DNA from: Spirochaetaceae bacterium
GTDB taxonomy: Bacteria; Spirochaetota; Spirochaetia; Treponematales; Rectinemataceae
Length of the DNA: 5,516 nucleotides
Direction: 5' to 3'
Assembly: GCA_016794765.1 (NCBI GenBank)
Contig: JAEUJG010000454.1
Location: 1-5,516, forward strand
Shown here: piece by piece, positions 1-5,463 of the stretch
Position numbering within the stretch: the stretch's first letter is position 1
Layout: each line of letters opens with the position of its first letter
Program-made: the position numbers and the translations under genes
Notes under the pieces: model-generated
Databases searched by the model: none
Told to the model about the DNA's origin: nothing
The model's input: only the letters and a program-made list of their open reading frames with translations

Positions 1-2
1 TC

Positions 3-380
3 GAGACGGGGAACCGGGAGCAGGCGATGCTCGACATGGCCCACCTCTACCAGAACATGACGATGCGCAACCGCTCCAACGGCGGCTACGAGGTCGGCGT
101 CACGGACCTCTGGCGCTTCTGCGAGAGCTTCAAGGCGGACATGGTCATCATGTACGAGCACATCGGCTGCAAGGCGATGGCCGGCTACCACGGCATCTTC
201 GAGCAGCAGGCCCGGGAGCGCGGGATCAAGCTGGTATGGGTGACCCACGGCCTCATGGATCCGCGCGCCGCCTCGCGCAAGGCGATGCGCACCGAGGTGA
301 ACCGCTACATGCGCACCGTGCTCGGCGAGGCGCCCCTCGACCCGAGCCTCGAGGACTTTGACGACTCGAACGCCTGGTGA
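3..380 (+). CDS. 2-hydroxyacyl-CoA dehydratase / benzoyl-CoA reductase-type subunit, C-terminal part (5' end outside window)
   Basis: The reading frame is open from the window edge to a TGA at 378-380, so this is the C-terminal ~125 residues of a longer protein. The ATG at 27 is internal. The segment reads KADMVIMYEHIGCKAMAGY, then a stretch ending in MDPRAASRKAMRTEVNRYM and PLDPSLEDFDDSNAW. This fits the end of the HGD-D family (2-hydroxyglutaryl-CoA dehydratase, lactoyl-CoA dehydratase, benzoyl-CoA reductase B/C subunits). In that family a late Gly-Cys-Lys cysteine helps hold a [4Fe-4S] cluster; here it is the Cys codon at about 168-170. Family members remove water from 2-hydroxyacyl-CoA, or reduce aromatic acyl-CoA, by ketyl-radical chemistry in the cytoplasm after one-electron activation by an ATPase. 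The matching activator follows at 475, which supports the call. The substrate cannot be read from this fragment. Family assignment is firm; the reaction is open. Confidence 0.85.
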   Translation, partial: ETGNREQAMLDMAHLYQNMTMRNRSNGGYEVGVTDLWRFCESFKADMVIMYEHIGCKAMAGYHGIFEQQARERGIKLVWVTHGLMDPRAASRKAMRTEVNRYMRTVLGEAPLDPSLEDFDDSNAW

Positions 381-396
381 GGCACCCCTTAAGGCC

Positions 397-430
397 GGCG
401 GCGGCCGTCCCTCCCGGGCGGCGGCCGTCC
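397..430. repeat. 14-bp direct repeat in the dehydratase-activase gap
   Basis: GGCGGCGGCCGTCC occurs at 397-410 and again at 417-430, a 20-bp period. It is followed by a GC-only dyad at 429-444 (CCGCC ... GGCGG with a CCGGCC centre). The block fills most of the 94-base gap between the dehydratase subunit stop and the activase start. No T-tract follows, so it is not a canonical intrinsic terminator. It could be a processing or attenuation structure in the mRNA, or simply GC-rich filler. Confidence 0.6.
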
Positions 431-459
431 GCCCCGGCCGGCGGGGCCAGCATTGACGC

Positions 460-465
460 AAGGAG
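460..465 (+). promoter_or_regulatory. Ribosome binding site of the activase gene
   Basis: AAGGAG lies 9 bases before the ATG at 475. It fixes this start against an upstream TTG at 453 that opens a different, spurious frame. The site sits in a short AT-richer stretch that interrupts the GC-rich gap. Confidence 0.85.
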
Positions 466-474
466 AATACTACA

Positions 475-1278
475 ATGAACTATTACGCGGGTTGCGACGC
501 CGGAAGCACGTACACGAAGTGCGTGATCGTGGACGAGACGGGGAGGATGGTGTCCTCGGTGACGAGCCGAAGCCGCATCAATCCGGTCCTGAGCGCGCAG
601 GCGGCGCTGGACGAGGCGGTGGCCAAGGTGCCCGGCCTCAAGGAGGCCAAGGACCTGGCCTACCTGGTCGGCACGGGCTACGGGCGCAACAAGGTGCCCT
701 TCGCCGACGAGAACATCTCGGAGATCAGCTGCCACGCGATGGGCGTGCACGTCGTGGATCCGGGCGTGAAGTCGATCCTCGACATCGGCGGCCAGGACGT
801 CAAGGGCATCTCCATCGACAAGGACGGCACGGTGCTCAGCTTCGCGATGAACGACAAGTGCTCCGCGGGCACCGGCCGCTTTTTCGAGGCGATGGCCAAC
901 GCCTTCGAGCTGCCCCTGCCCGAGTTTTCCAAGCTCTCGCTCAAGGCGAAGAACGTCATCCCCATCACGGCCCAGTGCACGGTGTTCGCCGAGAGCGAGG
1001 TCATCTCCCTCGTGGGCGAAGGCAAGCCGATGGACGAGATAGCCGCCGGCATCCAGCTCTCCGTGGCCAAGCGCTGCTTCGTGATGGCGAAGAAGGCCGC
1101 GGCGACGGACAGCATCACGCTCACCGGCGGCTGCGCCAAGAACGACGGCCTCAAGCACGCGCTGGAGCGGGTGCTGAAGATCAAGGTCGTGGACCTGCCC
1201 GTAGACCCCCAGCTCATGGGCGCGCTCGGCGCCGCCGAATACGCGCGCCAAAAGGGCCGCGCCGCCGTCAAGGCCTAA
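475..1278 (+). CDS. Acyl-CoA dehydratase activase (BadF/BadG/BcrA/HgdC ATPase family)
   Basis: This 267-residue protein matches the usual ~260-residue length of the (R)-2-hydroxyglutaryl-CoA dehydratase activator (HgdC/component A). It shows the ASKHA actin-like ATPase motifs in order: phosphate-1 loop GCDAGSTYTK at residues 6-15, phosphate-2 loop DIGGQDVK at 103-110, and adenosine motif LTGGCAKNDG at 216-225. The two cysteines that bridge one [4Fe-4S] cluster across the homodimer are present: Cys129 in KCSAGTGRF and Cys168 in QCTVFAESE. Known role of the family: on ATP hydrolysis the reduced dimer passes one low-potential electron to the dehydratase or reductase, starting the radical reaction. 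It is cytoplasmic and oxygen-sensitive. The dehydratase-type subunit just upstream is its likely partner. The stop overlaps the Shine-Dalgarno of the next gene, so the downstream pair is probably co-translated. Which dehydratase it serves (hydroxyacyl-CoA or aryl-CoA) is not decidable from this sequence. Confidence 0.95.
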   Translation: MNYYAGCDAGSTYTKCVIVDETGRMVSSVTSRSRINPVLSAQAALDEAVAKVPGLKEAKDLAYLVGTGYGRNKVPFADENISEISCHAMGVHVVDPGVKSILDIGGQDVKGISIDKDGTVLSFAMNDKCSAGTGRFFEAMANAFELPLPEFSKLSLKAKNVIPITAQCTVFAESEVISLVGEGKPMDEIAAGIQLSVAKRCFVMAKKAAATDSITLTGGCAKNDGLKHALERVLKIKVVDLPVDPQLMGALGAAEYARQKGRAAVKA

Positions 1279-1287
1279 GGAGACCGC

Positions 1288-1443
1288 ATGAAAGCCCTCG
1301 TCATCGTCGCCGCCGTGGCGCTGTCCCTCTTCCTCCTCAGCCTCGTGGTCTACTTTTTCAACCTGGACATGAAGCTGGCCGCCAAGCTCCAGCCGATCTT
1401 CCTCAGGCGCTACGGCAGGCTGAAGCGGGACCGACGCCTCTAG
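1288..1443 (+). CDS. Small single-span membrane protein, 51 residues, unknown function
   Basis: The frame starts at an ATG preceded by AAGGAG (1277-1282), which overlaps the TAA of the activase gene at a 5-base spacing. It ends with TAG at 1441-1443, two bases before the next start. The protein begins MKALVIVAAVALSLFLLSLV; roughly residues 3-24 form one hydrophobic helix rich in Val, Leu and Ala. After it come NLDMKLAAKL and a strongly basic tail (RRYGRLKRDRRL). By the positive-inside rule the basic C-terminus should be cytoplasmic, with no cleavage site evident. The good Shine-Dalgarno, tight packing between two genes and clear membrane-anchor composition make it a real gene despite its size. 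I do not recognise a family. Inference: it could tether the activase, dehydratase or the next protein to the membrane. Confidence 0.8.
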   Translation: MKALVIVAAVALSLFLLSLVVYFFNLDMKLAAKLQPIFLRRYGRLKRDRRL

Positions 1444-1445
1444 CG

Positions 1446-2168
1446 ATGGAGCTCTACGACCGGATCGTCGAAGAAAGCCTCGCCCTCCTCGAGGGCCTGC
1501 CCGGGCGTCGCCTGGAGCCGCCCGCGCCCGGCGCGGTCTGGCCCGACGCGGGGGAACAGAACCTCATCCTGCGGGGAGAGATGGCCTACGAGCTCGGCGG
1601 CGGCGCGTTGGGCGCCGTCGGCGGATTGGCGCTGACCTCCTCCGCCGAGCTCGTCCCCCGCGACGAGCTTTGGCTCCACGGCCAGGACCTGGGCGAAATC
1701 GCGGAGGACCGCGCCTACGCGCGCCTCACTTTCCTCCGGGTCGCCGAGGGCGGCCTCGGCGAGGGGGACGCGGCCTACGCCGCGATCCGCAGGATCGAGA
1801 ACACGCGCTACCACGTCAGGCCCAAGGGCTACATGGCCCGGGTCTCGGCCGCCGCCGAGCGCGAGCCCGTGCGCGTCGGCCGCGCTGCCCTGGCGGAGGG
1901 CCTCGACTTCGCCAAGGTCGGCGGCCTCTTCCTGGAGGGCTACCGCCGGAATCCCGCGGTGCTGGCGGCCAAGCTGGTCTTCGTCACGCTGCCCGACTTC
2001 CCCTACGGCGAGCTGGCGCGGCTGGCGCGCCGGGCGGAGGCGATCACGGAATCGCTCAACCTCATCCTGAAGAACCTCAAGATGGACTGCGCCTCCTGCG
2101 GCCTCAAGCCCGTTTGCGACGAGGTGGAGGGCCTCAGGGACCTGTACTTTTCGCGCGCGGCGGGCTAG
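1446..2168 (+). CDS. Putative acetyl-CoA synthase/CODH beta-subunit-like domain protein with C-terminal CX2CX5C motif
   Basis: The 240-residue frame starts with ATG two bases after the microprotein stop and has no good Shine-Dalgarno of its own, which suggests translational coupling. Upstream in-frame codons cross the two preceding genes and are not used. Residues 43-100 (RGEMAYELGGG ... LVPRDELWLHGQDLGEI) resemble the stretch of acetyl-CoA synthase beta / archaeal CdhC in which an E-L/F-G-G motif is followed by 'DG.I..IGPDL.EI' and a beta-rich segment. This is a judgement from remembered family patterns, so distant homology only. The nickel A-cluster cysteine signature of true ACS is not seen. 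Instead the C-terminus has CASCGLKPVC (Cys215, 218, 224), followed by DEVEGLRDLYF, which could bind a metal or an iron-sulfur cluster. No membrane segment or signal peptide is visible. Given its place after the activase, a role in maturing, docking or feeding electrons to the dehydratase is possible but unproven. It is real as a gene; its function is unknown. Confidence 0.75.
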   Translation: MELYDRIVEESLALLEGLPGRRLEPPAPGAVWPDAGEQNLILRGEMAYELGGGALGAVGGLALTSSAELVPRDELWLHGQDLGEIAEDRAYARLTFLRVAEGGLGEGDAAYAAIRRIENTRYHVRPKGYMARVSAAAEREPVRVGRAALAEGLDFAKVGGLFLEGYRRNPAVLAAKLVFVTLPDFPYGELARLARRAEAITESLNLILKNLKMDCASCGLKPVCDEVEGLRDLYFSRAAG

Positions 2169-2169
2169 C

Positions 2170-2290
2170 GGGGCGGCCGGCTTGTTGGGGGCCGGGCCGG
2201 CGGGTTGGCGGTCTGGTGAGGCGGCCGGATTGTGGCCGGGCCGGCGGGTTCGCTAGGCCGGCGGTACGGCGGTCTGGTGGGGCGGCCGGA
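2170..2290. repeat. Imperfect G-rich tandem repeat in the convergent intergenic region
   Basis: Just past the TAG at 2166-2168, two diverged units (about 2170-2217 and 2218-2278) and the start of a third (2279-2290) can be aligned. Each begins GxGGCGGCCGG, contains GGCCGGGCCGGCGGGTT (2190-2206 and 2234-2250) and ends GGCGGTCTGGT. Unit 2 is longer by a net ~13 bases through small insertions and deletions. The + strand is strongly G-rich with several runs of three or more G. No reading frame or RNA gene is evident in it. Confidence 0.7.
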
Positions 2291-2325
2291 ACGCGCCCCG
2301 CCCCGCCATGGCGCGGGGAAAAAAG

Positions 2326-2353
2326 AAGAGCCGGGCGGCGAGGCCCGGCTCTT
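2326..2353. terminator. Bidirectional intrinsic terminator
   Basis: AAGAGCCGGGC at 2326-2336 pairs perfectly with GCCCGGCTCTT at 2343-2353, giving an 11-bp stem with a 6-base loop (GGCGAG). On the + strand it is followed by CTTTTGGTTT. On the - strand the hairpin is followed by TTCTTTTTTCCCC, the stronger T-tract. It lies between convergent genes: 40 bases past the flavoprotein stop (- strand) and 157 bases past the end of the + strand gene cluster. It most likely ends both transcripts. Confidence 0.9.
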
Positions 2354-2393
2354 TTGGTTTAGTTGGTACTGATTCGCGCCGTAGGGCCGCCCG

Positions 2394-5096
2394 TCACTTG
2401 CCCTGCCCGGCGAAGAGGCGCGTTACCGGCTTGAGGGCAATCATCGCGCCGCGCTTCATCATGCTCGGGCCGACGACGCCGAGCACCAGCTTCTCGAAGG
2501 GGCCGCCGTGGACGTCGGTCTTGCGGACGAGCTTGACCGCGTCGAAGGCGCATTTGGTCGTGCAGATGCCGCAGCCGACGCACATGTACTGGTCCACGAT
2601 GGTCGCTCCGCAGCCAAGGCAGCGCTCGGTCTCCTTCTTGAGCTGTTCCTCCGTGAAGGTCCCGCGGAGGTCCTTGAAGGTGGTCGTGGCCTTGGCCGCG
2701 TCCCCGTGGGCCGGCTTCTGGCGCGGCGCGGCGTCGTAGCCGCCGATCTCGGCGTTCTTCCTGTCGAGCTCCTTGTACTGCCGGCGGTCGCGGCCGAGCA
2801 CCAGGCTCTGGCCGTCCTGGACGAAGCGGTGGATGGAGACCGCGCCCTCCTTGCCCGCCGCGATGGCGTCGATCGCGAACTTGGGGCCGGTGAGGGCGTC
2901 GCCGCCCGCGAAGACGTCGCGCTCCGCGGTCTGGTAGGTGAAGGGGTCGGCCTTCACGGTGCCGTTGCGGTTGAGCTCGACCTTGGCTCCCTCGAGGAGT
3001 TTGCCCCAGAGGATGGACTGGCCGATGGAGAGGATGACGTTGTCGCAGGCGAGGGTTTTCAGTTCCTTCTCGTCGTAGCTCGGATTGAAGCGGCCCTCGG
3101 CGTCGAAGATCGAGAGGCACTTCTTGAAGACGACGCCCTTGACCGCGCCGCCCTCCACGAGGATCTCCTTGGGGCCCCAGCCGTTCATGAGGGCGATGCC
3201 CTCGTCCAGGGCCTCTTCGATCTCGTCGGCCGCGGCCGGCATGAGCTCCCGGCTCTCGAGGCAGGCCATCGCGACCGAGGAGGAGCCGGCGCGGAGGGCG
3301 CTCCGGGCCACGTCGATCGCGACGTTGCCGCCGCCGATCACGAGGGTCGCGCCGGAGAGCCCGGCGTCCCCGCCCAGGTTGACGGCGCGGAGGAAGTCCA
3401 CGCCGGTCTGGACGCCCTTCGCGTCCTCACCCAGAATGCCGACCTTGCGGCCGCCCTGGGCGCCGACGCCGAGGTAGAAGGCCTTGTAGCCTTCCTTGCG
3501 CAGGTCGGCGAGCGTGAGGTCCTTGCCGACCTCGACGCCGGTCTTGAAGGTGACGCCCATCGCGCGGAGGACGTCGATTTCCGCCTCCACGATGTCCTTT
3601 TCGAGGCGGAAGGAAGGGATGCCGAGGGTGAGCATGCCGCCGAGCTTCGTCTCCTTCTCGAAGACGGTGACGGGGTAGCCCTGGCGGGCCAGGAAGTAGG
3701 CGCAGGAGAGGCCGGCGGGGCCGGCGCCGATCACGGCGACCTTTTGGGTGAAGGGCTTGCCGATCGTGTTGAGCATCGGCGGCACGTAGCGGGTCTTCGC
3801 GTCCAGGTCCTGCTGGGCGATGAACTTCTTGATCTCGTCCACCGCGACCGCCTCGTCCAGCTCGCCGCGCGTGCAGGCTTCCTCGCAGCGGCGGTTGCAG
3901 ATGCGGCCGCAGACGGCGGGGAAGGGGTTCTCCCGCTTGATGAGCTCAAGGGCCTCCTGGTACTTGCCTTGCGCGGCGAGCTTGATGTAGCCCTGGACGC
4001 CGATGTGGGCCGGGCAGTTGGTCTTGCAGGGCGCCGTGCCCGTCTCCACGACGGAGACGCGGCTCGTGCGGAAGTCGGGGTTCCAGCGGGCCTTGCCCCA
4101 GACGGTGTTCCGGGGATGGTCGTGCTTGAAGTCGGTGACGACCGGCGTCTTGGAGCAGAGCTTCTGCCCGAGCTTGAGGGCGTTGACCTGGCAGTTCTCG
4201 ACGCAGCGTCCGCAGGCGACGCACTTCCCGGCGTCGATTTCGGAGACGAAGTTCGAGCGGACGAAATCGAAGGCGTTGTAGTACTCGCCGACGCGGAGCG
4301 AGAAGCAGGAGCAGCCGCAGCAGTTGCAGATGGCGAGGGCCTTGCCGGGGCCGTCGAGGTTGGGCGTCTGGTGGACGAGGCCGTTGTCCTCCGCGCGCTT
4401 CAGGATGGCGTAGGCCTCGTCCTTGGTGATCTGGCGGGCCTTGCCGGTGCGGATGAAGTATTCGGCGCCGTCGTTGAGCTGGATGCACATGTCCGTCTCG
4501 AGGTGGCCGCAGCCCTCGCCCATGAGGCGGCGCGAGCGGCGGCAGGTGCAGTCGGAGACCGAGAGGATGTAGGCGTCCTCGACGAACTTGGAGACCTCCT
4601 CGTAGCTGCGGGCTACGGTCTCGCCGGAGATCGCCTTCTCCACGGGGAGGACGCGCATGAGGCCGTTGCCGACCGGGGTGTTGGGGGCCAGCATCGCGGT
4701 GCGGCGGCGCGTGTATTCCTCGAAGCACTCGCCGAGGACAGGGTACTTCTCCGCGTTCGCCTTGTTGGCGACCATCATCTCCATGATGCCCGGCACCCAG
4801 ATGGGGAGGAAGTACTGGTCCACGCCCTTCTCCGAGTAGACCTTGCAGAAGCCGACGTCGGCGAGCTTCTCGAGCTGTTCGTGACAGTAGGCCTCGGGCT
4901 TGCCCACCTTGGCGGCGACCTCCGCGGCCGTCAGCGACTTCCGCACCTTGAGGCCGAGGCCGACCTCCGCCATCTCGTCGGTGACGACCGGAACGAGGAT
5001 CTTGTACTCCGGATCGTTTTCCGTGATGCCGGTGTAGGTCAGCGATTCGATGCTGACCTTGTTCGCCAGCTTCATGATCAAGGGTCTGGATGCCAT
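2394..5096 (-). CDS. Multidomain iron-sulfur flavoprotein, GltD/NfnB-like NAD(P)-dependent oxidoreductase
   Basis: This 900-residue protein is about twice the length of GltD or NfnB. Domains in order: a winged-helix-like segment (about residues 54-98); a cysteine-rich region with CTCRRSRR (Cys183, 185) then Cys196 and Cys204; a dense CNCCGCSC cluster (257-264); a ferredoxin-type cluster CVACGRCVENC (Cys292, 295, 298, 302); and the GltD-type N-terminal Fe-S domain (CKTNC at 357-361, then Cys396, 400, 404, 408). Next come an FAD Rossmann fold (GAGPAG 457-462), an NAD(P) fold (GGGNVA 588-593) and a second FAD contact (AGGDALTGPKFAIDAIAAGK, 730-749). The C-terminus has CLGCG (826-830) and CVGCGICTTKC (839-849). 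Family knowledge: the core moves electrons between NAD(P)H, FAD and Fe-S clusters, and in Nfn it takes part in electron bifurcation. There is no membrane segment, so it is cytoplasmic. The start is set by AGGAG 9 bases upstream; the second ATG (residue 8) has none. Its physiological partner is unknown. Supplying low-potential electrons to the neighbouring activase is my inference, and the gene is a separate, convergent unit. Confidence 0.92.
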   Translation of the reverse strand: MASRPLIMKLANKVSIESLTYTGITENDPEYKILVPVVTDEMAEVGLGLKVRKSLTAAEVAAKVGKPEAYCHEQLEKLADVGFCKVYSEKGVDQYFLPIWVPGIMEMMVANKANAEKYPVLGECFEEYTRRRTAMLAPNTPVGNGLMRVLPVEKAISGETVARSYEEVSKFVEDAYILSVSDCTCRRSRRLMGEGCGHLETDMCIQLNDGAEYFIRTGKARQITKDEAYAILKRAEDNGLVHQTPNLDGPGKALAICNCCGCSCFSLRVGEYYNAFDFVRSNFVSEIDAGKCVACGRCVENCQVNALKLGQKLCSKTPVVTDFKHDHPRNTVWGKARWNPDFRTSRVSVVETGTAPCKTNCPAHIGVQGYIKLAAQGKYQEALELIKRENPFPAVCGRICNRRCEEACTRGELDEAVAVDEIKKFIAQQDLDAKTRYVPPMLNTIGKPFTQKVAVIGAGPAGLSCAYFLARQGYPVTVFEKETKLGGMLTLGIPSFRLEKDIVEAEIDVLRAMGVTFKTGVEVGKDLTLADLRKEGYKAFYLGVGAQGGRKVGILGEDAKGVQTGVDFLRAVNLGGDAGLSGATLVIGGGNVAIDVARSALRAGSSSVAMACLESRELMPAAADEIEEALDEGIALMNGWGPKEILVEGGAVKGVVFKKCLSIFDAEGRFNPSYDEKELKTLACDNVILSIGQSILWGKLLEGAKVELNRNGTVKADPFTYQTAERDVFAGGDALTGPKFAIDAIAAGKEGAVSIHRFVQDGQSLVLGRDRRQYKELDRKNAEIGGYDAAPRQKPAHGDAAKATTTFKDLRGTFTEEQLKKETERCLGCGATIVDQYMCVGCGICTTKCAFDAVKLVRKTDVHGGPFEKLVLGVVGPSMMKRGAMIALKPVTRLFAGQGK

Positions 5097-5105
5097 GCTC
5101 TTCCA

Positions 5106-5110
5106 CTCCT
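5106..5110 (-). promoter_or_regulatory. Ribosome binding site of the flavoprotein gene
   Basis: On the - strand AGGAG lies 9 bases before the ATG at 5096-5094. It favours this start over the internal ATG seven codons later. Confidence 0.8.
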
Positions 5111-5120
5111 GTCGCGGCGT

Positions 5121-5143
5121 CGTCCCGAAGGTCTTCGGTGACG
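5121..5143 (-). other. Leader hairpin upstream of the flavoprotein start
   Basis: Inner arms CCGAAG (5125-5130) and CTTCGG (5133-5138), plus outer arms CGTC (5121-5124) and GACG (5140-5143), form an approximately 10-bp stem with one bulged base. It lies 10 bases upstream of the ribosome binding site, inside the predicted ~100-base leader. It could stabilise the mRNA or modulate initiation, or serve as a DNA dyad for a regulator. No T-tract follows, so it is not a terminator. Confidence 0.6.
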
Positions 5144-5203
5144 ATATACGATATACTAGTAATTAATAGCAGAATTTCCGGCTGCCCGGTTCGTGCTTTT
5201 TTT

Positions 5204-5231
5204 ATAATAAGGCGGATCGCGTCCTTGTCAA
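5204..5231 (-). promoter_or_regulatory. Sigma-70-type promoter of the flavoprotein gene
   Basis: Read on the - strand there is a perfect TTGACA (5231-5226), a 16-base spacer and TATTAT (5209-5204); shifting by one base gives ATTATA with a 17-base spacer. An A-run follows directly. Transcription should begin near 5197, leaving a leader of about 100 bases. The AT-rich character here stands out against GC-rich flanks. Confidence 0.75.
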
Positions 5232-5247
5232 GGAATATCGACGCGGG

Positions 5248-5263
5248 TGTCATTATTCGGACA
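5248..5263. promoter_or_regulatory. Possible CRP/FNR-type operator dyad
   Basis: TGTCATTATTCGGACA has TGTC-N8-GACA symmetry with the 16-bp geometry of CRP/FNR-superfamily sites (5-6-5). Its centre is about 58-60 bases upstream of the inferred start of the - strand promoter, close to the class I activator position. It is a single site with short arms, so chance is a real alternative. Confidence 0.35.
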
Positions 5264-5404
5264 CGGGAAGGCCTCCGCGTCCCTTTCGGCCGCGGCCGGG
5301 GAAAATAAAATGACAGTTGTGAGGGTTGGTGTCCCCGCCCGCGGGGGGGCGCAGGACGGCCCGTGCGGATTGGAGTCCCGGTCGCCGGCCGGCGCCGCCG
5401 CGCG

Positions 5405-5443
5405 CGCCGGCGGTCGGGGGGCCGCCGGCGGCCTTTGCTTTTT
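5405..5443 (+). terminator. Possible intrinsic terminator
   Basis: CGCCGGCGG (5405-5413) pairs with CCGCCGGCG (5422-5430), a 9-bp all-GC stem with an 8-base loop, followed by GCCTTTGCTTTTT. The T-tract is interrupted and begins three bases after the stem. No + strand gene is seen immediately upstream, so the transcript it would end is unclear. It might only insulate the gene downstream. Confidence 0.35.
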
Positions 5444-5463
5444 CCGCGTCCGGGACCTATGCT
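5435..5463 (+). promoter_or_regulatory. Possible + strand promoter for a gene beyond the window
   Basis: TTGCTT (5435-5440), a 17-base spacer and TATGCT (5458-5463) give acceptable spacing but only 3 of 6 and 4 of 6 consensus matches. A candidate start (GTG 5493 with GAGG at 5484-5487) follows, which would make this gene divergent from the flavoprotein. Confidence 0.3.

Noticed and set aside
453..481. TTGACG at 453-458 as a promoter for the activase
   Set aside because: The matching -10 position would fall inside the first codons of the activase and is not TATAAT-like.
253..1271. - strand frames opposite the activase gene
   Set aside because: The + strand activase has all family motifs and a good ribosome binding site; the antisense products resemble nothing and have no starts supported by a ribosome site.
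453..1445. Upstream extension of the ACS-like frame from a TTG at 453
   Set aside because: It overlaps the activase out of frame and gives an Arg/Gly/His-rich product typical of a shadow frame. The ATG at 1446 is directly after the preceding stop.
2508..5141. Long + strand open frame (877 codons) antisense to the flavoprotein
   Set aside because: Its translation is Ala/Gly/Asp/Val/Leu-rich with no recognisable motifs. The opposite strand encodes a protein with clear FAD, NAD(P) and ferredoxin motifs. Long antisense frames are expected in GC-rich genes.
5203..5208. Perfect TATAAT on the + strand
   Set aside because: No -35-like hexamer at the proper distance upstream on that strand. It is the complement of the - strand -10 region.
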